Assembly: GCF_004006015.1 (NCBI RefSeq)
Contig: NZ_CP034766.1
Span: 1,178,001 to 1,242,000, forward strand
Length of the DNA stretch: 64,000 nt
Reading direction: 5' to 3'
Source: Rhodococcus sp. X156
Lineage (GTDB): Bacteria; Actinomycetota; Actinomycetes; Mycobacteriales; Mycobacteriaceae
Shown piece after piece: positions 28,840 to 36,614 of the stretch (within the stretch, counting starts at the first letter, position 1; each line of letters opens with the position of its first letter). A model generated the notes under the pieces. That model made no database searches and was not told where the DNA came from. It worked only from the letters and a program-made list of their open reading frames with translations. Made by a program: the position numbers and the translations under genes.

Positions 28840-30059
28840 TGCTGTCCTCCTGCGGGAGCTGACTTCACGGGGGCGTTCTTGTCCGAGCGCGGCTCGGTGG
28901 GCAGACCCAGGACGCGCTCGCCGAGCACGTTGCGCAGCACCTGGTCGGTGCCGCCGGCGATGGCCATGCCGGGCAGCACCGCCTCCAGGTGCTGCCAGGT
29001 GTCGGAGCCGTCGGCGGTACGGGCGAAGACACCCTCCTGCCCGAGCAGGCGCACTGCGTAGCTGGCCATCGCGCGGGAGGCCACGGTGCCGGCGAGCTTG
29101 CCGGCGCTGGCCTCCGGGCCGGGGGACTCGCCGCGGCTGATCGCGGAGAGCTGGCGGTAGCCGGTGTAGCGGATGCCCAGCGACGCCACGTAGGCCCGGC
29201 CGAGCTCCTGGCGGGCCAGCGCCTGCTGGTCGCTGGAGAGGCTGCTGAGCCGGTTGGCGGAGTGCTCGATGACCGCGTCGATGCCCACTCCGATGTCGGT
29301 GCCGCCACCGCCGAGGGAGAGCCGCTCGCTCATCAGGGTGGTGAGCGCGACGCGCCAGCCGTTGTCGACGTCGCCGAGGCGCTCGCTGTCCGGGATGACC
29401 ACGTCGTCGAAGAAGACCTCGTTGAAGTCGGCGCCGCCGCTCATCTGGCGCAGCGGGCGGACGGTGACGCCCGGGGCGTGCATGTCCACCACGAACATCG
29501 TCAGGCCCTTGTGCTTGGCCACGTCGGGGTTGGTGCGGGTGAGCAGGATGCCGTAGTCGGCGATCTGGGCGCCGGTGGTCCAGACCTTCTGGCCGGTGAC
29601 GTGCCAGTCGCCGTTGTCGTCCTGCACGGCCTTGGTGCGCAGGGCAGCCAGGTCGCTGCCGGAGGCGGGCTCGCTGAACAGCTGGCACCAGATGTCGTCG
29701 CTGCGCAGCAGGCGCTGCAGGTAGCGCTGCTTCTGGTCGTCGCTGCCATGGGCGATGACGGTGGGTCCGCACATGCCGATGCCGATGAGGTTGATCAGCG
29801 AGGGGACCCCGGCGCGGGCCATCTCCTGGTCCACGATGGCCTGCTGCATGGGGGTGCCGCCCTGGCCGCCGTACTCCACCGGCCAGGTGACGCCGACGAA
29901 GCCGCCGTCGAACATGCACGCCTGGGAGGCCTTGGCCGCGGGGACGTCGTCACGGCCGTTGCGGGCGCCGCGGTGCCCCAGCTCGTCGCGGTGGGCGGTG
30001 ATGAAGCTGCGCACGCTCTCGCGCCACGCCGCCTCGTCCGGGGTGTCGTCGAAGTCCAT
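28836..30059 (-). CDS. Acyl-CoA dehydrogenase, long subunit type
   Basis: A 407-residue acyl-CoA dehydrogenase with the FAD-contacting blocks QLFSEPASGSDLA and VTGQKVWTTGAQIADYG and a C-terminal GGTDQVLRNVLGERVLGLP. It probably pairs with the overlapping shorter subunit as an alpha2-beta2 enzyme, the arrangement established for mycobacterial steroid side-chain dehydrogenases. The pair faces a CYP125-like P450 across 200 bases that hold a KstR-motif match. The ATG is clear, though its upstream GGAGATCGCCC is only a moderate ribosome-binding site. Confidence 0.9.
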   Translation of the reverse strand: MDFDDTPDEAAWRESVRSFITAHRDELGHRGARNGRDDVPAAKASQACMFDGGFVGVTWPVEYGGQGGTPMQQAIVDQEMARAGVPSLINLIGIGMCGPTVIAHGSDDQKQRYLQRLLRSDDIWCQLFSEPASGSDLAALRTKAVQDDNGDWHVTGQKVWTTGAQIADYGILLTRTNPDVAKHKGLTMFVVDMHAPGVTVRPLRQMSGGADFNEVFFDDVVIPDSERLGDVDNGWRVALTTLMSERLSLGGGGTDIGVGIDAVIEHSANRLSSLSSDQQALARQELGRAYVASLGIRYTGYRQLSAISRGESPGPEASAGKLAGTVASRAMASYAVRLLGQEGVFARTADGSDTWQHLEAVLPGMAIAGGTDQVLRNVLGERVLGLPTEPRSDKNAPVKSAPAGGQQ

Positions 30060-30113
30060 GGGCGATCTCCTCAGGCGTCGGGGCCGGTTGACGTGAACGT
30101 ACTACCTGTTGCC

Positions 30114-30127
30114 TGGAACACGTTGCA
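30114..30127. promoter_or_regulatory. KstR-type operator (steroid catabolism regulon)
   Basis: TGGAACACGTTGCA fits the published KstR consensus TnnAACnnGTTnnA at every fixed position. It lies between the divergent acyl-CoA dehydrogenase pair and the P450 gene, exactly where KstR sites occur in mycobacteria and rhodococci. A direct repeat GACGCTGGTGT at 30137-30147 and 30170-30180 follows; its role is unknown. Confidence 0.75.
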
Positions 30128-30259
30128 CTCGTCCCGGACGCTGGTGTAGTCCACCGGCGCGGTGCCGTTGACGCTGGTGTCGCACCCTCGTAGCGTGCGC
30201 AGCCAACCGCATGATCCGTCCGGATCGGCAACAGGTTCGCCAGACGAAGGGACGTCCCG

Positions 30260-31528
30260 GTGACCGTGACGTGGACGACGCCGACCGACATCGACCTCTC
30301 CGACCAGGAGTTCTGGGGTCGGCCCCCGGCGGAGCGGGAGGCGGCCTTCGCGCTGCTGCGCAGGCAGGCGCCGTTCTCCTTCCACGCCGAGCCGGTGGTC
30401 CCGTTCATCCCCGAGGGGCCGGGCTATTACGCCGTCACCCGGCACGCCGACGTGGACGCGATCAGCTCGCAGCCGGCGGTGTTCTGCTCCGGCCAGGGGG
30501 CGATCTCCATCGCGGACATGCCCGCCGAGCTGACGGAGTTCTACGGCTCGGTGATCAGCATGGACGACCCCCGCCACGCCAAGATCCGACGCATCGTGGC
30601 ACGAGCGTTCACGCCCAAGATGCTGGAGTCGGTGATGGACAGCGTGGAGGTGCTGGCCACCGAGCTGGTGGCCAGGGCGCGCCGGCTGGCCGAGGACGGG
30701 GACGGCACCTTCGACCTGGTGGCGGAGGTGGCAGCGCCGCTGCCGCTGCGGGTCATCTGCGACATGATGGGTGTGCCGGAGACGGAGCACGAGCTGGTGC
30801 TGCGGTGCACCAACATCATTCTCTCTGGCGGCGACCCGGAGTTCATCGCCGACGAGAACGAGGCGGTGCGGATCTCGCTGGAGGCCGGTGGCGAGCTGGC
30901 GGGGCTGATGACCCGGCTGGCGGCCGAGCGGGCGGAGACGCCCACCCAGGACCTGACGTCGGCGTTGGTGCACGCCGAGGTGGACGGCGAGCGCCTGACC
31001 CACCAGGAGATCGCGTCGTTCTTCATCCTGCTGTGCGTGGCGGGCAACGAGACCACCCGCACGGCCATCAGCCAGGGTGTGCTGGCGCTGAGCGAGTTCC
31101 CCGACCAGCGTGACCGGTGGATGGCTGACCCGGGGCTGACCAAGACCGCGGTGGAGGAGATCGTCCGGTGGGCCACCCCGGTGATCTGGATGCGCCGCAC
31201 CGCCACCCGGGACGTGGAGCTGAGCGGGCGGCAGTTCCGCGCTGGCGACAAGTTCCTGCTGTTCTACAGCTCGGCCAACCGCGACGAGGACGTCTTCGCC
31301 GACCCGTACACGCTGGACCTCGGTCGCAGCCCCAACCCGCACCTGGGCTTCGGCGGCCGGGGCCCGCACTTCTGCCTGGGGGCCAACCTGGCCCGGCGCG
31401 AGATCGCGGTGACCTTCCGGACGCTGTTCGCGCAGGTGCCGCACCTGCAGGTGGTGGGGGAGCCACCGCGGCTGCGCTCGTCGTTCATCAACGGCATCAA
31501 GAACCTGCCGGTGTCGCTGCGCGCCTAG
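30260..31528 (+). CDS. Cytochrome P450, CYP125/CYP124/CYP142-like
   Basis: A 422-residue soluble P450. The oxygen-activation motif AGNET (261-265), the ExxR pair E300/R303 and the haem loop FGGRGPHFCLGANLARR with axial Cys372 are intact. The sequence around these motifs resembles the mycobacterial CYP125/124/142 group, which oxidises the terminal methyl of sterol side chains or branched lipids. The divergent acyl-CoA dehydrogenase pair and the KstR-type site support such a role. Electron-transfer partners (ferredoxin, reductase) are not encoded nearby. GTG 30260 follows GAAGGGACG. Confidence 0.88.
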   Translation: MTVTWTTPTDIDLSDQEFWGRPPAEREAAFALLRRQAPFSFHAEPVVPFIPEGPGYYAVTRHADVDAISSQPAVFCSGQGAISIADMPAELTEFYGSVISMDDPRHAKIRRIVARAFTPKMLESVMDSVEVLATELVARARRLAEDGDGTFDLVAEVAAPLPLRVICDMMGVPETEHELVLRCTNIILSGGDPEFIADENEAVRISLEAGGELAGLMTRLAAERAETPTQDLTSALVHAEVDGERLTHQEIASFFILLCVAGNETTRTAISQGVLALSEFPDQRDRWMADPGLTKTAVEEIVRWATPVIWMRRTATRDVELSGRQFRAGDKFLLFYSSANRDEDVFADPYTLDLGRSPNPHLGFGGRGPHFCLGANLARREIAVTFRTLFAQVPHLQVVGEPPRLRSSFINGIKNLPVSLRA

Positions 31529-31590
31529 CGCTCTACCTGCGGGTCTGTGTCCGCGATCCGGCCCAGGGGCACTTCGCTGCTTCACTGCTC

Positions 31591-31610
31591 AGTGAGAATC
31601 ATCGTTCACT
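31591..31610. promoter_or_regulatory. Inverted repeat before the broken lipase gene
   Basis: AGTGAGAATCATCGTTCACT has 5-bp arms AGTGA/TCACT around a 10-base centre, in a patch of lower G+C between the P450 and the lipase remnant. It could be an old operator of the lipase. Evidence is weak. Confidence 0.3.
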
Positions 31611-31689
31611 TGAGTTTCCGGGGGCCGGTGGCAGGGCTGAGCCCGAGCGCCACAGGGGATCCGACACACGTCGGCCCGCTGCAGGACAA

Positions 31690-32537
31690 CCTGCTCTCGG
31701 CAGTCTCTACTCGCTGCTGCACCCCGACGCGGTGCCGCAGGGGATGAACGACTGGTCGTGCAAGCCCACCCCGGAGCACCCCAACCCGGTGGTGCTGGTC
31801 AACGGCACCTTCGAGAACCGCTACGCCAACTGGGCGATGTACTCCCCGCAGCTCAAGGCCGACGGGTATTGCGTGTTCGGCCTGAACTACGGGAGCGCCG
31901 AGGGCAGCCCCATCCAGCAGCTGGGCAACATGCGCGCGTCGGGTCTGCAGCTGGGGCAGTTCGTCGACCATGTGCTCGCGGTGACGGGCGCGGGCACGTG
32001 GTCGACCTGGTGGGGCACTCACAGGGTGGTCTGCTGCCGCTGTACTACATCAACCGGGCCGGCGGCGCGGACAAGGTGGGGACGACGGTGGGTGTCGCTC
32101 CGCCCAGCAACGGGGTACGGGTCTACGGGCTGCTGCCGTTCTTCGCGGAGAACGTCTTCCTCAACGCCCTGGTGGGGGCTCTTCGGTGCCGCGGCGATGG
32201 ACTACACGGCGGGCTCGCCGTTCATGCAGGAGGTGGCGGTCGGAGGGATGACGCGGCCGCAGGTGCAGTACGTGACCATCAACTCTCGCTACGACGGGCT
32301 GGTCACCATGGCGGAGGCCGCGCTGCCCGCGGGCCCAATGTGGATACCCAGTCGGTGTGCCCGCAGAGCTTTGCCGACCACGCCACGGTGGTCTACGACG
32401 ACATCACCCTGCGCCTGGTGCGCAACGCGCTGGACCCGTCGACCGCGCAGTCACCGGCGTGCCATCTGGTGCTGCCGCTGCTCAACACGCGGCTGAACTG
32501 GCTGCTGGACCCGATCGTCCCGCAGCCGGCGAGCTGA
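31690..32537 (+). pseudogene. Lipase/esterase (alpha/beta hydrolase), broken by three frameshifts
   Basis: Lipase sequence alternates between two frames. NPVVLVNGTFENRYANWAMY (frame 1) leads to the nucleophile elbow LVGHSQGGLLPLYYINRAGG (frame 3) after a shift near 31995. A shift back near 32177 gives FGAAAMDYTAGSPFMQEV, and a third near 32335 gives FADHATVVYDDITLRLVRNA to the stop at 32537. The order agrees with secreted actinobacterial lipases, and the catalytic Ser and the C-terminal His region survive as sequence. No start codon or signal peptide is readable upstream. Three indels argue for a decayed gene, although assembly error cannot be excluded. Confidence 0.85.
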
Positions 32538-32547
32538 CCGGAACACC

Positions 32548-32690
32548 TCACGGCGGGTTGGGGTCGCACAGGTCGGACGGATGGTGAAGTGAATTCACCC
32601 TAGGTGCTTGTTCAGGGTCGAGGTGGAGGGGTGGGATCCACTCGACGCGGCCGTGGGTGCCGATGCGGACGGTGATGCCTTCGTGGGTAT
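32548..32690 (-). pseudogene. Remnant of the C-terminus of a DUF222/13E12-type HNH protein
   Basis: Read on the minus strand, about 47 codons give THEGITVRIGTHGRVEWIPP, then LDPEQAPRVNSLHHPSDL, then a stop at 32548-32550. This is the typical end of DUF222 (REP13E12) HNH-endonuclease proteins, which finish with a GRVEWIPPP-n-HHPE tail. No start codon and no HNH motif precede it, so only the tail survives. A central DUF222 fragment on the same strand lies at about 37.3-37.7 kb, and the AT-rich island lies between the two. Confidence 0.7.
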
Positions 32691-32823
32691 AAGGCGGTGG
32701 TCGAACGGACAGACCAGTGCCAAGTCCCGACAGAACGATTGAGGCACCGTCTGCCTGATTGCCACAGGCATGGCCCCCGCTGGTAGTCGACCCGCCCCAC
32801 CGCCGGTCTGCTGCGACCGCCGC

Positions 32824-33354
32824 CTAGTGCAGCAGTGTGGCGATTCGCTTCATCATCTCGTCGAGGTAACCCAGGGTGTCGTTGATGCTCGGCTCGTAAT
32901 CGCCGGGATGTGCGCACTCGTTGCGCTTGGCAAGAAGTCCTTGCAACGCTTTTGTCATCGCATTGGTAATCAAACCCTGCTTCTTCAGAACTTCGAAAAG
33001 CGTGTAGTCCTTCTGCTCTCGGAAGTCGGACGCCTGTGTGATCTTCCACTGCGGGTATTGGGCCTGGATTGCCGTTAATCGATTCGGGTCGGCCGCAATC
33101 CACTCGTGCACAAAATCCATCAACGCAGCGAACGACGTCACGTGCGCTGATCGATAGAGTCCGTGCTCAGCGCACTGAAGGGCCTCGCGAAACAAACTGT
33201 CCTGCTTTATGTTGAGCTGGGTCAACTTCCCGTAAGACTCGGTCAACGTCATCACGCGATGCGTCGAGCCCTCGCGCTTCGCCAGGAGCTTGCTCAGCTC
33301 GACCTGCGCGTTGGCCGCCCAGTCGGCGACCTCGCGCGGAGTTCTAGCTGCCAT
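32824..33354 (-). CDS. HEPN-like protein with RX4H motif, partner of the DUF5343 gene
   Basis: A 176-residue, all-helical protein. Near the C-terminus R144-N-E-C-A-H149 forms the Rx4H motif of HEPN ribonucleases, set between predicted helices as in that superfamily. Assignment rests on this motif and the helical profile; whether it cuts RNA is not known. Its ATG overlaps the end of the upstream DUF5343 gene by 11 bases, so the two are translated together. Codon use is clearly different from the backbone: the 60 bases from 32941 hold only 25 G+C. This indicates horizontal acquisition. Two-gene layout and HEPN motif suggest a toxin-antitoxin or abortive-infection module. Confidence 0.7.
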   Translation of the reverse strand: MAARTPREVADWAANAQVELSKLLAKREGSTHRVMTLTESYGKLTQLNIKQDSLFREALQCAEHGLYRSAHVTSFAALMDFVHEWIAADPNRLTAIQAQYPQWKITQASDFREQKDYTLFEVLKKQGLITNAMTKALQGLLAKRNECAHPGDYEPSINDTLGYLDEMMKRIATLLH

Positions 33355-33985
33355 CCGTCAGGCCGCCGAGGTGATTCGCCATTGCGGCGAAAAATGCGTC
33401 GTAGACGGCCGGATCGCTTGTGGCATCAACTGACAAGGCGATGTTCACATTTATCACAACACTGCCAGAGTTGCCGTTGCGCGGATGACGGCGCTGCAGA
33501 GCCTCGTCATCCGCACCCTTGGCATCGCTGCCGGGCAACTCGTCGTGTTCAGCGTTGGCAGTTCCGAAGTCGCCGAATTTGCAGAGCACCTTGAACGTCT
33601 TGACGACCAGTCCGGCCTTCTCGTCATTCAAGTCTGAATTACTCTTGACGACCGTAACAAGGTCGGAGTCCGTCTGGCTATCTGCCTGCGGGTACACATC
33701 AAACAACGGCTTGTACGCCTTCGCGATTGCCTTCCCAACCAAGCGTCGCCCAGGCTGCCCACCGCGAAGACCTTTCTTGTAAGCGTCGTTCGGTTGACCA
33801 GAAGAATCTAGCAACCCTGCGTACTTCAACACGGTGGGAAAGCTTCGCGCGTGCGACGAGCCGAAGCCGATCGACTTAGGAAAGTCAGTCGTCATCTTCT
33901 CGGGTGTGCCGACGGACTGAAGCTTTTTGATGAACTCTTCCAGTTTGCCTGGGCTGTAGTTGAAGACGAACTCGATTGACGGCAT
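33344..33985 (-). CDS. DUF5343-family protein, first gene of a HEPN pair
   Basis: A 213-residue protein. The N-terminal part (residues 10-80) has the DUF5343 look: a helical start, then SIGFGSSHARSFPTVLKYAG, LLDSSGQPNDAYKKGLRGG and a lineup that reads like a winged-helix region. The central region (90-140) is helical. The last 50 residues contain SVVINVNIALSVDAT, a beta stretch of unknown role. DUF5343 proteins have no established function. The coupled downstream gene encodes a HEPN-like protein, so this may be the DNA-binding or sensing partner, possibly an antitoxin. Base composition is far below the chromosome average. Confidence 0.68.
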   Translation of the reverse strand: MPSIEFVFNYSPGKLEEFIKKLQSVGTPEKMTTDFPKSIGFGSSHARSFPTVLKYAGLLDSSGQPNDAYKKGLRGGQPGRRLVGKAIAKAYKPLFDVYPQADSQTDSDLVTVVKSNSDLNDEKAGLVVKTFKVLCKFGDFGTANAEHDELPGSDAKGADDEALQRRHPRNGNSGSVVINVNIALSVDATSDPAVYDAFFAAMANHLGGLTDGS

Positions 33986-34354
33986 GCGTGGATCATAAGG
34001 GTCTCAGCCGGAGTTTGGCTGTGCTGCCTGCGGGTATCTGTCGTCGCCGTGGGACAAGCGGCGTTCAAGTAAGCGGGTGGCGCGGGTCACTGCCCGCGTG
34101 TCCGACGAGAGTCAGCCGGTCCCGTACGTCACCCGGCATACGCAGGTCCGGGTCTACGACACTTCACGCGCCGCGCTCTGCAAGGTTTCGTGCTCGACCG
34201 GCGGCGGCCCCGCTACGGCTGGTTCGCCAGCGCCTAGTCCGGCTTCGAGAGCACCGCGCAACCCGCCCACCCCGGGCAGTGGCGGGCGAGCGAGGTTTGA
34301 GGCTAGGTTCCTCCAAAGCCGTTGCTACGAAGGTCTTTCCGCTAGGAGTCGAAC
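33986..34354. other. Intergenic region between divergent island genes
   Basis: 369 bases with no convincing gene on either strand. It should hold the promoters of the DUF5343-HEPN pair (leftward) and the PD-(D/E)xK nuclease (rightward). A hairpin with arms CGCGGG/CCCGCG lies at 34081-34098. AGGAG at 34344-34348 is the ribosome-binding site for the nuclease GTG. No integrase site or tRNA end was recognised. Confidence 0.6.
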
Positions 34355-35377
34355 GTGGTCACAGTCCTCATCCACCCCTCTCGCGGGAACGCGGACGGAC
34401 GGGTGAACCTCAAGCGGTCCCTGGAAAAGACAGTGCGCTTCATAGACCCGGCCATCGCCAGCCTCCTCACTGAGACAGAGCGGACCGAGTTGCTGCTACG
34501 CCACCCCAGCGGAGAGGCCCACTTCTGGGGCACCTACGACCAAAACAAGGCGCTCATTTCCCGCGTGTTCGAAGGCGACGCGGTTATTTTCACTGGCCAA
34601 GGATCGGGCTGGGGAGTCGGCGTGGTGGGGTACCGCTTCGAGAATCCAGTCTTCGCTCGAAAGGTCTGGCGGGAGACCGAGGGTAAAGGCACATACCAGC
34701 ACATCTACAGCCTCGCCCGGTTCCACAAGACTGCGATCCCCTACGCCGACATCAACGCACCACTGGGGCTGAAGCCGACCAATCACTTCCAGGGCATGGC
34801 CGTCTATGACCGCGATGGCCGGGGCGACCTACTAGTCGAGGCCCTCCACCTCGATGTCGGCGCCGACTACATGATGGCGGACGCAGCTCTAGCGGAGAGC
34901 CTCGAGGGTGAGGTTCCGCCTGACAGTCCGCTGCGACCGATCGAGCCCGCTTTCGACGGCACGATCCCAGTGACGGCTCGTGCGGCCGGCGTCATGAGGC
35001 GGGGCGAGAGCATGCTCGTGGCTGCCTTCGCTGCAACACTGCCCTCGCGAGTAACGTATGGCCGCCAGCTGGTCACTGCAGGCATGACCGACCTGTGCAT
35101 CGAATGGCCCGACCATCAAGAACTCGTCGAGGCTAAGAGCCTCGCTGACCACGGTCACGTCAGAGCGGCGCTCGCGCAGCTCCTGGACTACGCACCCGCG
35201 CTCGCTAGTCCGCCAGCCGTTCTAACCGCTCTCTTCCCGACCCGACCTGACGACCGAAGCGTCCGTTTGCTGCACCGCTACGGTGTTGACTGCCTGTATC
35301 GGGCAGCCTCAGAGGACTACGCCCGCGAGGCGGCACCGGAGCATGCGAGTGCTGGCATCCGATTGCTCTGGCATTGA
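34355..35377 (+). CDS. Putative modification-dependent nuclease: PUA-like domain plus PD-(D/E)xK domain
   Basis: A 340-residue protein. Residues 55-160 (HFWGTYDQN, EGDAVIFTGQG, NPVFARKVW, YQHIYSLARF, NHFQGMAVYD) resemble the PUA/EVE-like sensor folds found in type IV restriction enzymes. Residues 230-280 fit a PD-(D/E)xK nuclease: D246 (MTDLCIEW), E259-x-K261 (LVEAKS) and Q275-L-L-D-Y279, in the right order and spacing. A plausible job is cutting DNA with modified bases, but both domain calls come from motif reading only. AGGAG lies eight bases before the GTG. It is in the low-GC island, divergent from the DUF5343-HEPN pair. Confidence 0.6.
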   Translation: MVTVLIHPSRGNADGRVNLKRSLEKTVRFIDPAIASLLTETERTELLLRHPSGEAHFWGTYDQNKALISRVFEGDAVIFTGQGSGWGVGVVGYRFENPVFARKVWRETEGKGTYQHIYSLARFHKTAIPYADINAPLGLKPTNHFQGMAVYDRDGRGDLLVEALHLDVGADYMMADAALAESLEGEVPPDSPLRPIEPAFDGTIPVTARAAGVMRRGESMLVAAFAATLPSRVTYGRQLVTAGMTDLCIEWPDHQELVEAKSLADHGHVRAALAQLLDYAPALASPPAVLTALFPTRPDDRSVRLLHRYGVDCLYRAASEDYAREAAPEHASAGIRLLWH

Positions 35378-35584
35378 TTGGCGGATTCTACGGTGATCAG
35401 TAATCGGTAGTCCGAGGACTTCGCTGATAGCGAGTTCCTCATCCGGCGGGCGCGCTCCCCGATCAAGAGTGGCCACCATGGCGAAAGCGATTATCCTGCT
35501 CGAGCGCCCAGCGAGGATGTCGAACACATCAGCAAACCGTTCTGCAGGTCAGCGCCGGCCGTGACGTGCGAGGGGGCTCGCGGG
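35378..35584. other. Non-coding or degraded stretch in the island
   Basis: No supported gene. A 72-codon minus-strand frame (35309-35527) overlaps the end of the nuclease gene and has no recognisable homology or good ribosome-binding site. I left it uncalled. Confidence 0.4.
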
Positions 35585-35782
35585 ATGTCCTGGACGCTTT
35601 ACCCCCCCGAGCAGCGCGCACGACAAGACGATATCCTGTCTCGGTGGCTCCTCTTCGCTTCGTGAGCTTTGGTCTTCGTCTCGCTCCCACTCGTCTCTGC
35701 AACGATCGGCCTCATCGGCGCGGCGCTGTGGCGCAAGCACCGATGCCGGCAACGAGTTCATCGCCCAAGATCACCGCCGTGA
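35585..35782 (+). pseudogene. Possible small membrane protein gene with an in-frame stop
   Basis: From the ATG at 35585 the frame reads MSWTLYPPEQRARQDDILSR and reaches TGA at 35663-35665. It then continues as a strong membrane segment, ALVFVSLPLVSATIGLIGAA, followed by the basic cluster LWRKHRCRQR, to a stop at 35780-35782. GAGGGGGC lies upstream of the ATG. A hydrophobic helix followed by positive charges is unlikely in random frame, so this looks like a roughly 65-codon membrane gene interrupted by one stop. A chance pattern cannot be excluded. Confidence 0.35.
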
Positions 35783-35808
35783 CGTGAGGCTCTAGGCGAC
35801 GATTGCGC

Positions 35809-36585
35809 ATGGCAGACAACGGACCGAACCACATCGAGGCTCGCCCTCGCCGGAATCCGACGTGGGCCCAGGACGAGCTCATCCTCGCGATGGACCTCTA
35901 CGTGCGGGAGGGCCCGGTTGGCAGCGAGCACCCCGAGGTCGTCGCGCTGAGCAGCATCTTGAACGACTTGCCTCTCCACACAGACCGCCCGGATCGAGAC
36001 CGGTTCCGGAACGTCAACGGCGTTGCGATGAAGCTGGCGAACTTCGCGGCTATCGACCCTGCGCACGCGGGACGGGGCCTCGACGCCGGAGGCGCAGGCG
36101 ACCAGCTCGTGTGGCAGACCTACACCGACGACCGGGTGAAGCTGCACGCCATCGCCGAGCTCCTGCGTAAGGGCGTCACCCCCGGGACCGAAGTGGACCT
36201 GCCAGTCGGTGCGGTCGAGGGCGAGGCGGGCATCGCGGAGGGACGCCTCCTCTACCGGCGTCACCTCGCCCGCGAGCGTGACCCGAAGATCATCAAGCGC
36301 AAAAAGAAGCAGGTGCTGGACGCGACCGGGCGTCTTGCGTGCGAGATCTGCGAGTTTGACTACGTGACGACGTACGGCACCCTCGGCGAGGGCTACGCCG
36401 AGGCTCACCACATCGTCCCACTGTCGGAGGCGGGCGAGTCGAAGACGAAGCTCGCAGATCTGATCATCGTGTGCGCGAACTGCCATCGGATGCTCCACTC
36501 GCGGCACGGCTGGGTTCGCCCCGATGCCCTTCGAACGATCCTTGCCGAGGCCGCCATCGAGGCCGGGGGTTCGTCCGCGAGTTAA
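35809..36585 (+). CDS. HNH endonuclease, McrA-like
   Basis: A 258-residue nuclease candidate. The C-terminal zinc-bound HNH domain is complete: C178-E-I-C181, the catalytic H200-H201 in EAHHIVPLSE, C222-A-N-C225-H226 and H230. The N-terminal half (WAQDELILAMDLYVREG, RFRNVNGVAMKLANFAAIDP) matches a domain common in HNH restriction proteins and may recognise DNA. It probably acts as a type IV-like restriction or defence nuclease. ATG 35809 is preferred to a TTG two codons earlier. No methyltransferase gene is near, which favours a modification-dependent enzyme over a classical restriction-modification pair. Confidence 0.82.
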   Translation: MADNGPNHIEARPRRNPTWAQDELILAMDLYVREGPVGSEHPEVVALSSILNDLPLHTDRPDRDRFRNVNGVAMKLANFAAIDPAHAGRGLDAGGAGDQLVWQTYTDDRVKLHAIAELLRKGVTPGTEVDLPVGAVEGEAGIAEGRLLYRRHLARERDPKIIKRKKKQVLDATGRLACEICEFDYVTTYGTLGEGYAEAHHIVPLSEAGESKTKLADLIIVCANCHRMLHSRHGWVRPDALRTILAEAAIEAGGSSAS

Positions 36586-36614
36586 CCCGGTGCTGGATGA
36601 GCACGCGAAGGCGC

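Noticed and set aside
34340-34360. tRNA-like GAGTCGAAC at the edge of the intergenic region, as an integration site
   Set aside because: No cloverleaf or acceptor stem can be drawn around it; it overlaps a good ribosome-binding site.
35309-35527. 72-codon minus-strand frame
   Set aside because: Overlaps the nuclease 3' end, lacks a ribosome-binding site and recognisable homology.
35663-35665. TGA as selenocysteine in the small membrane frame
   Set aside because: No SECIS-like hairpin or selenoprotein homology; a simple nonsense mutation explains it.
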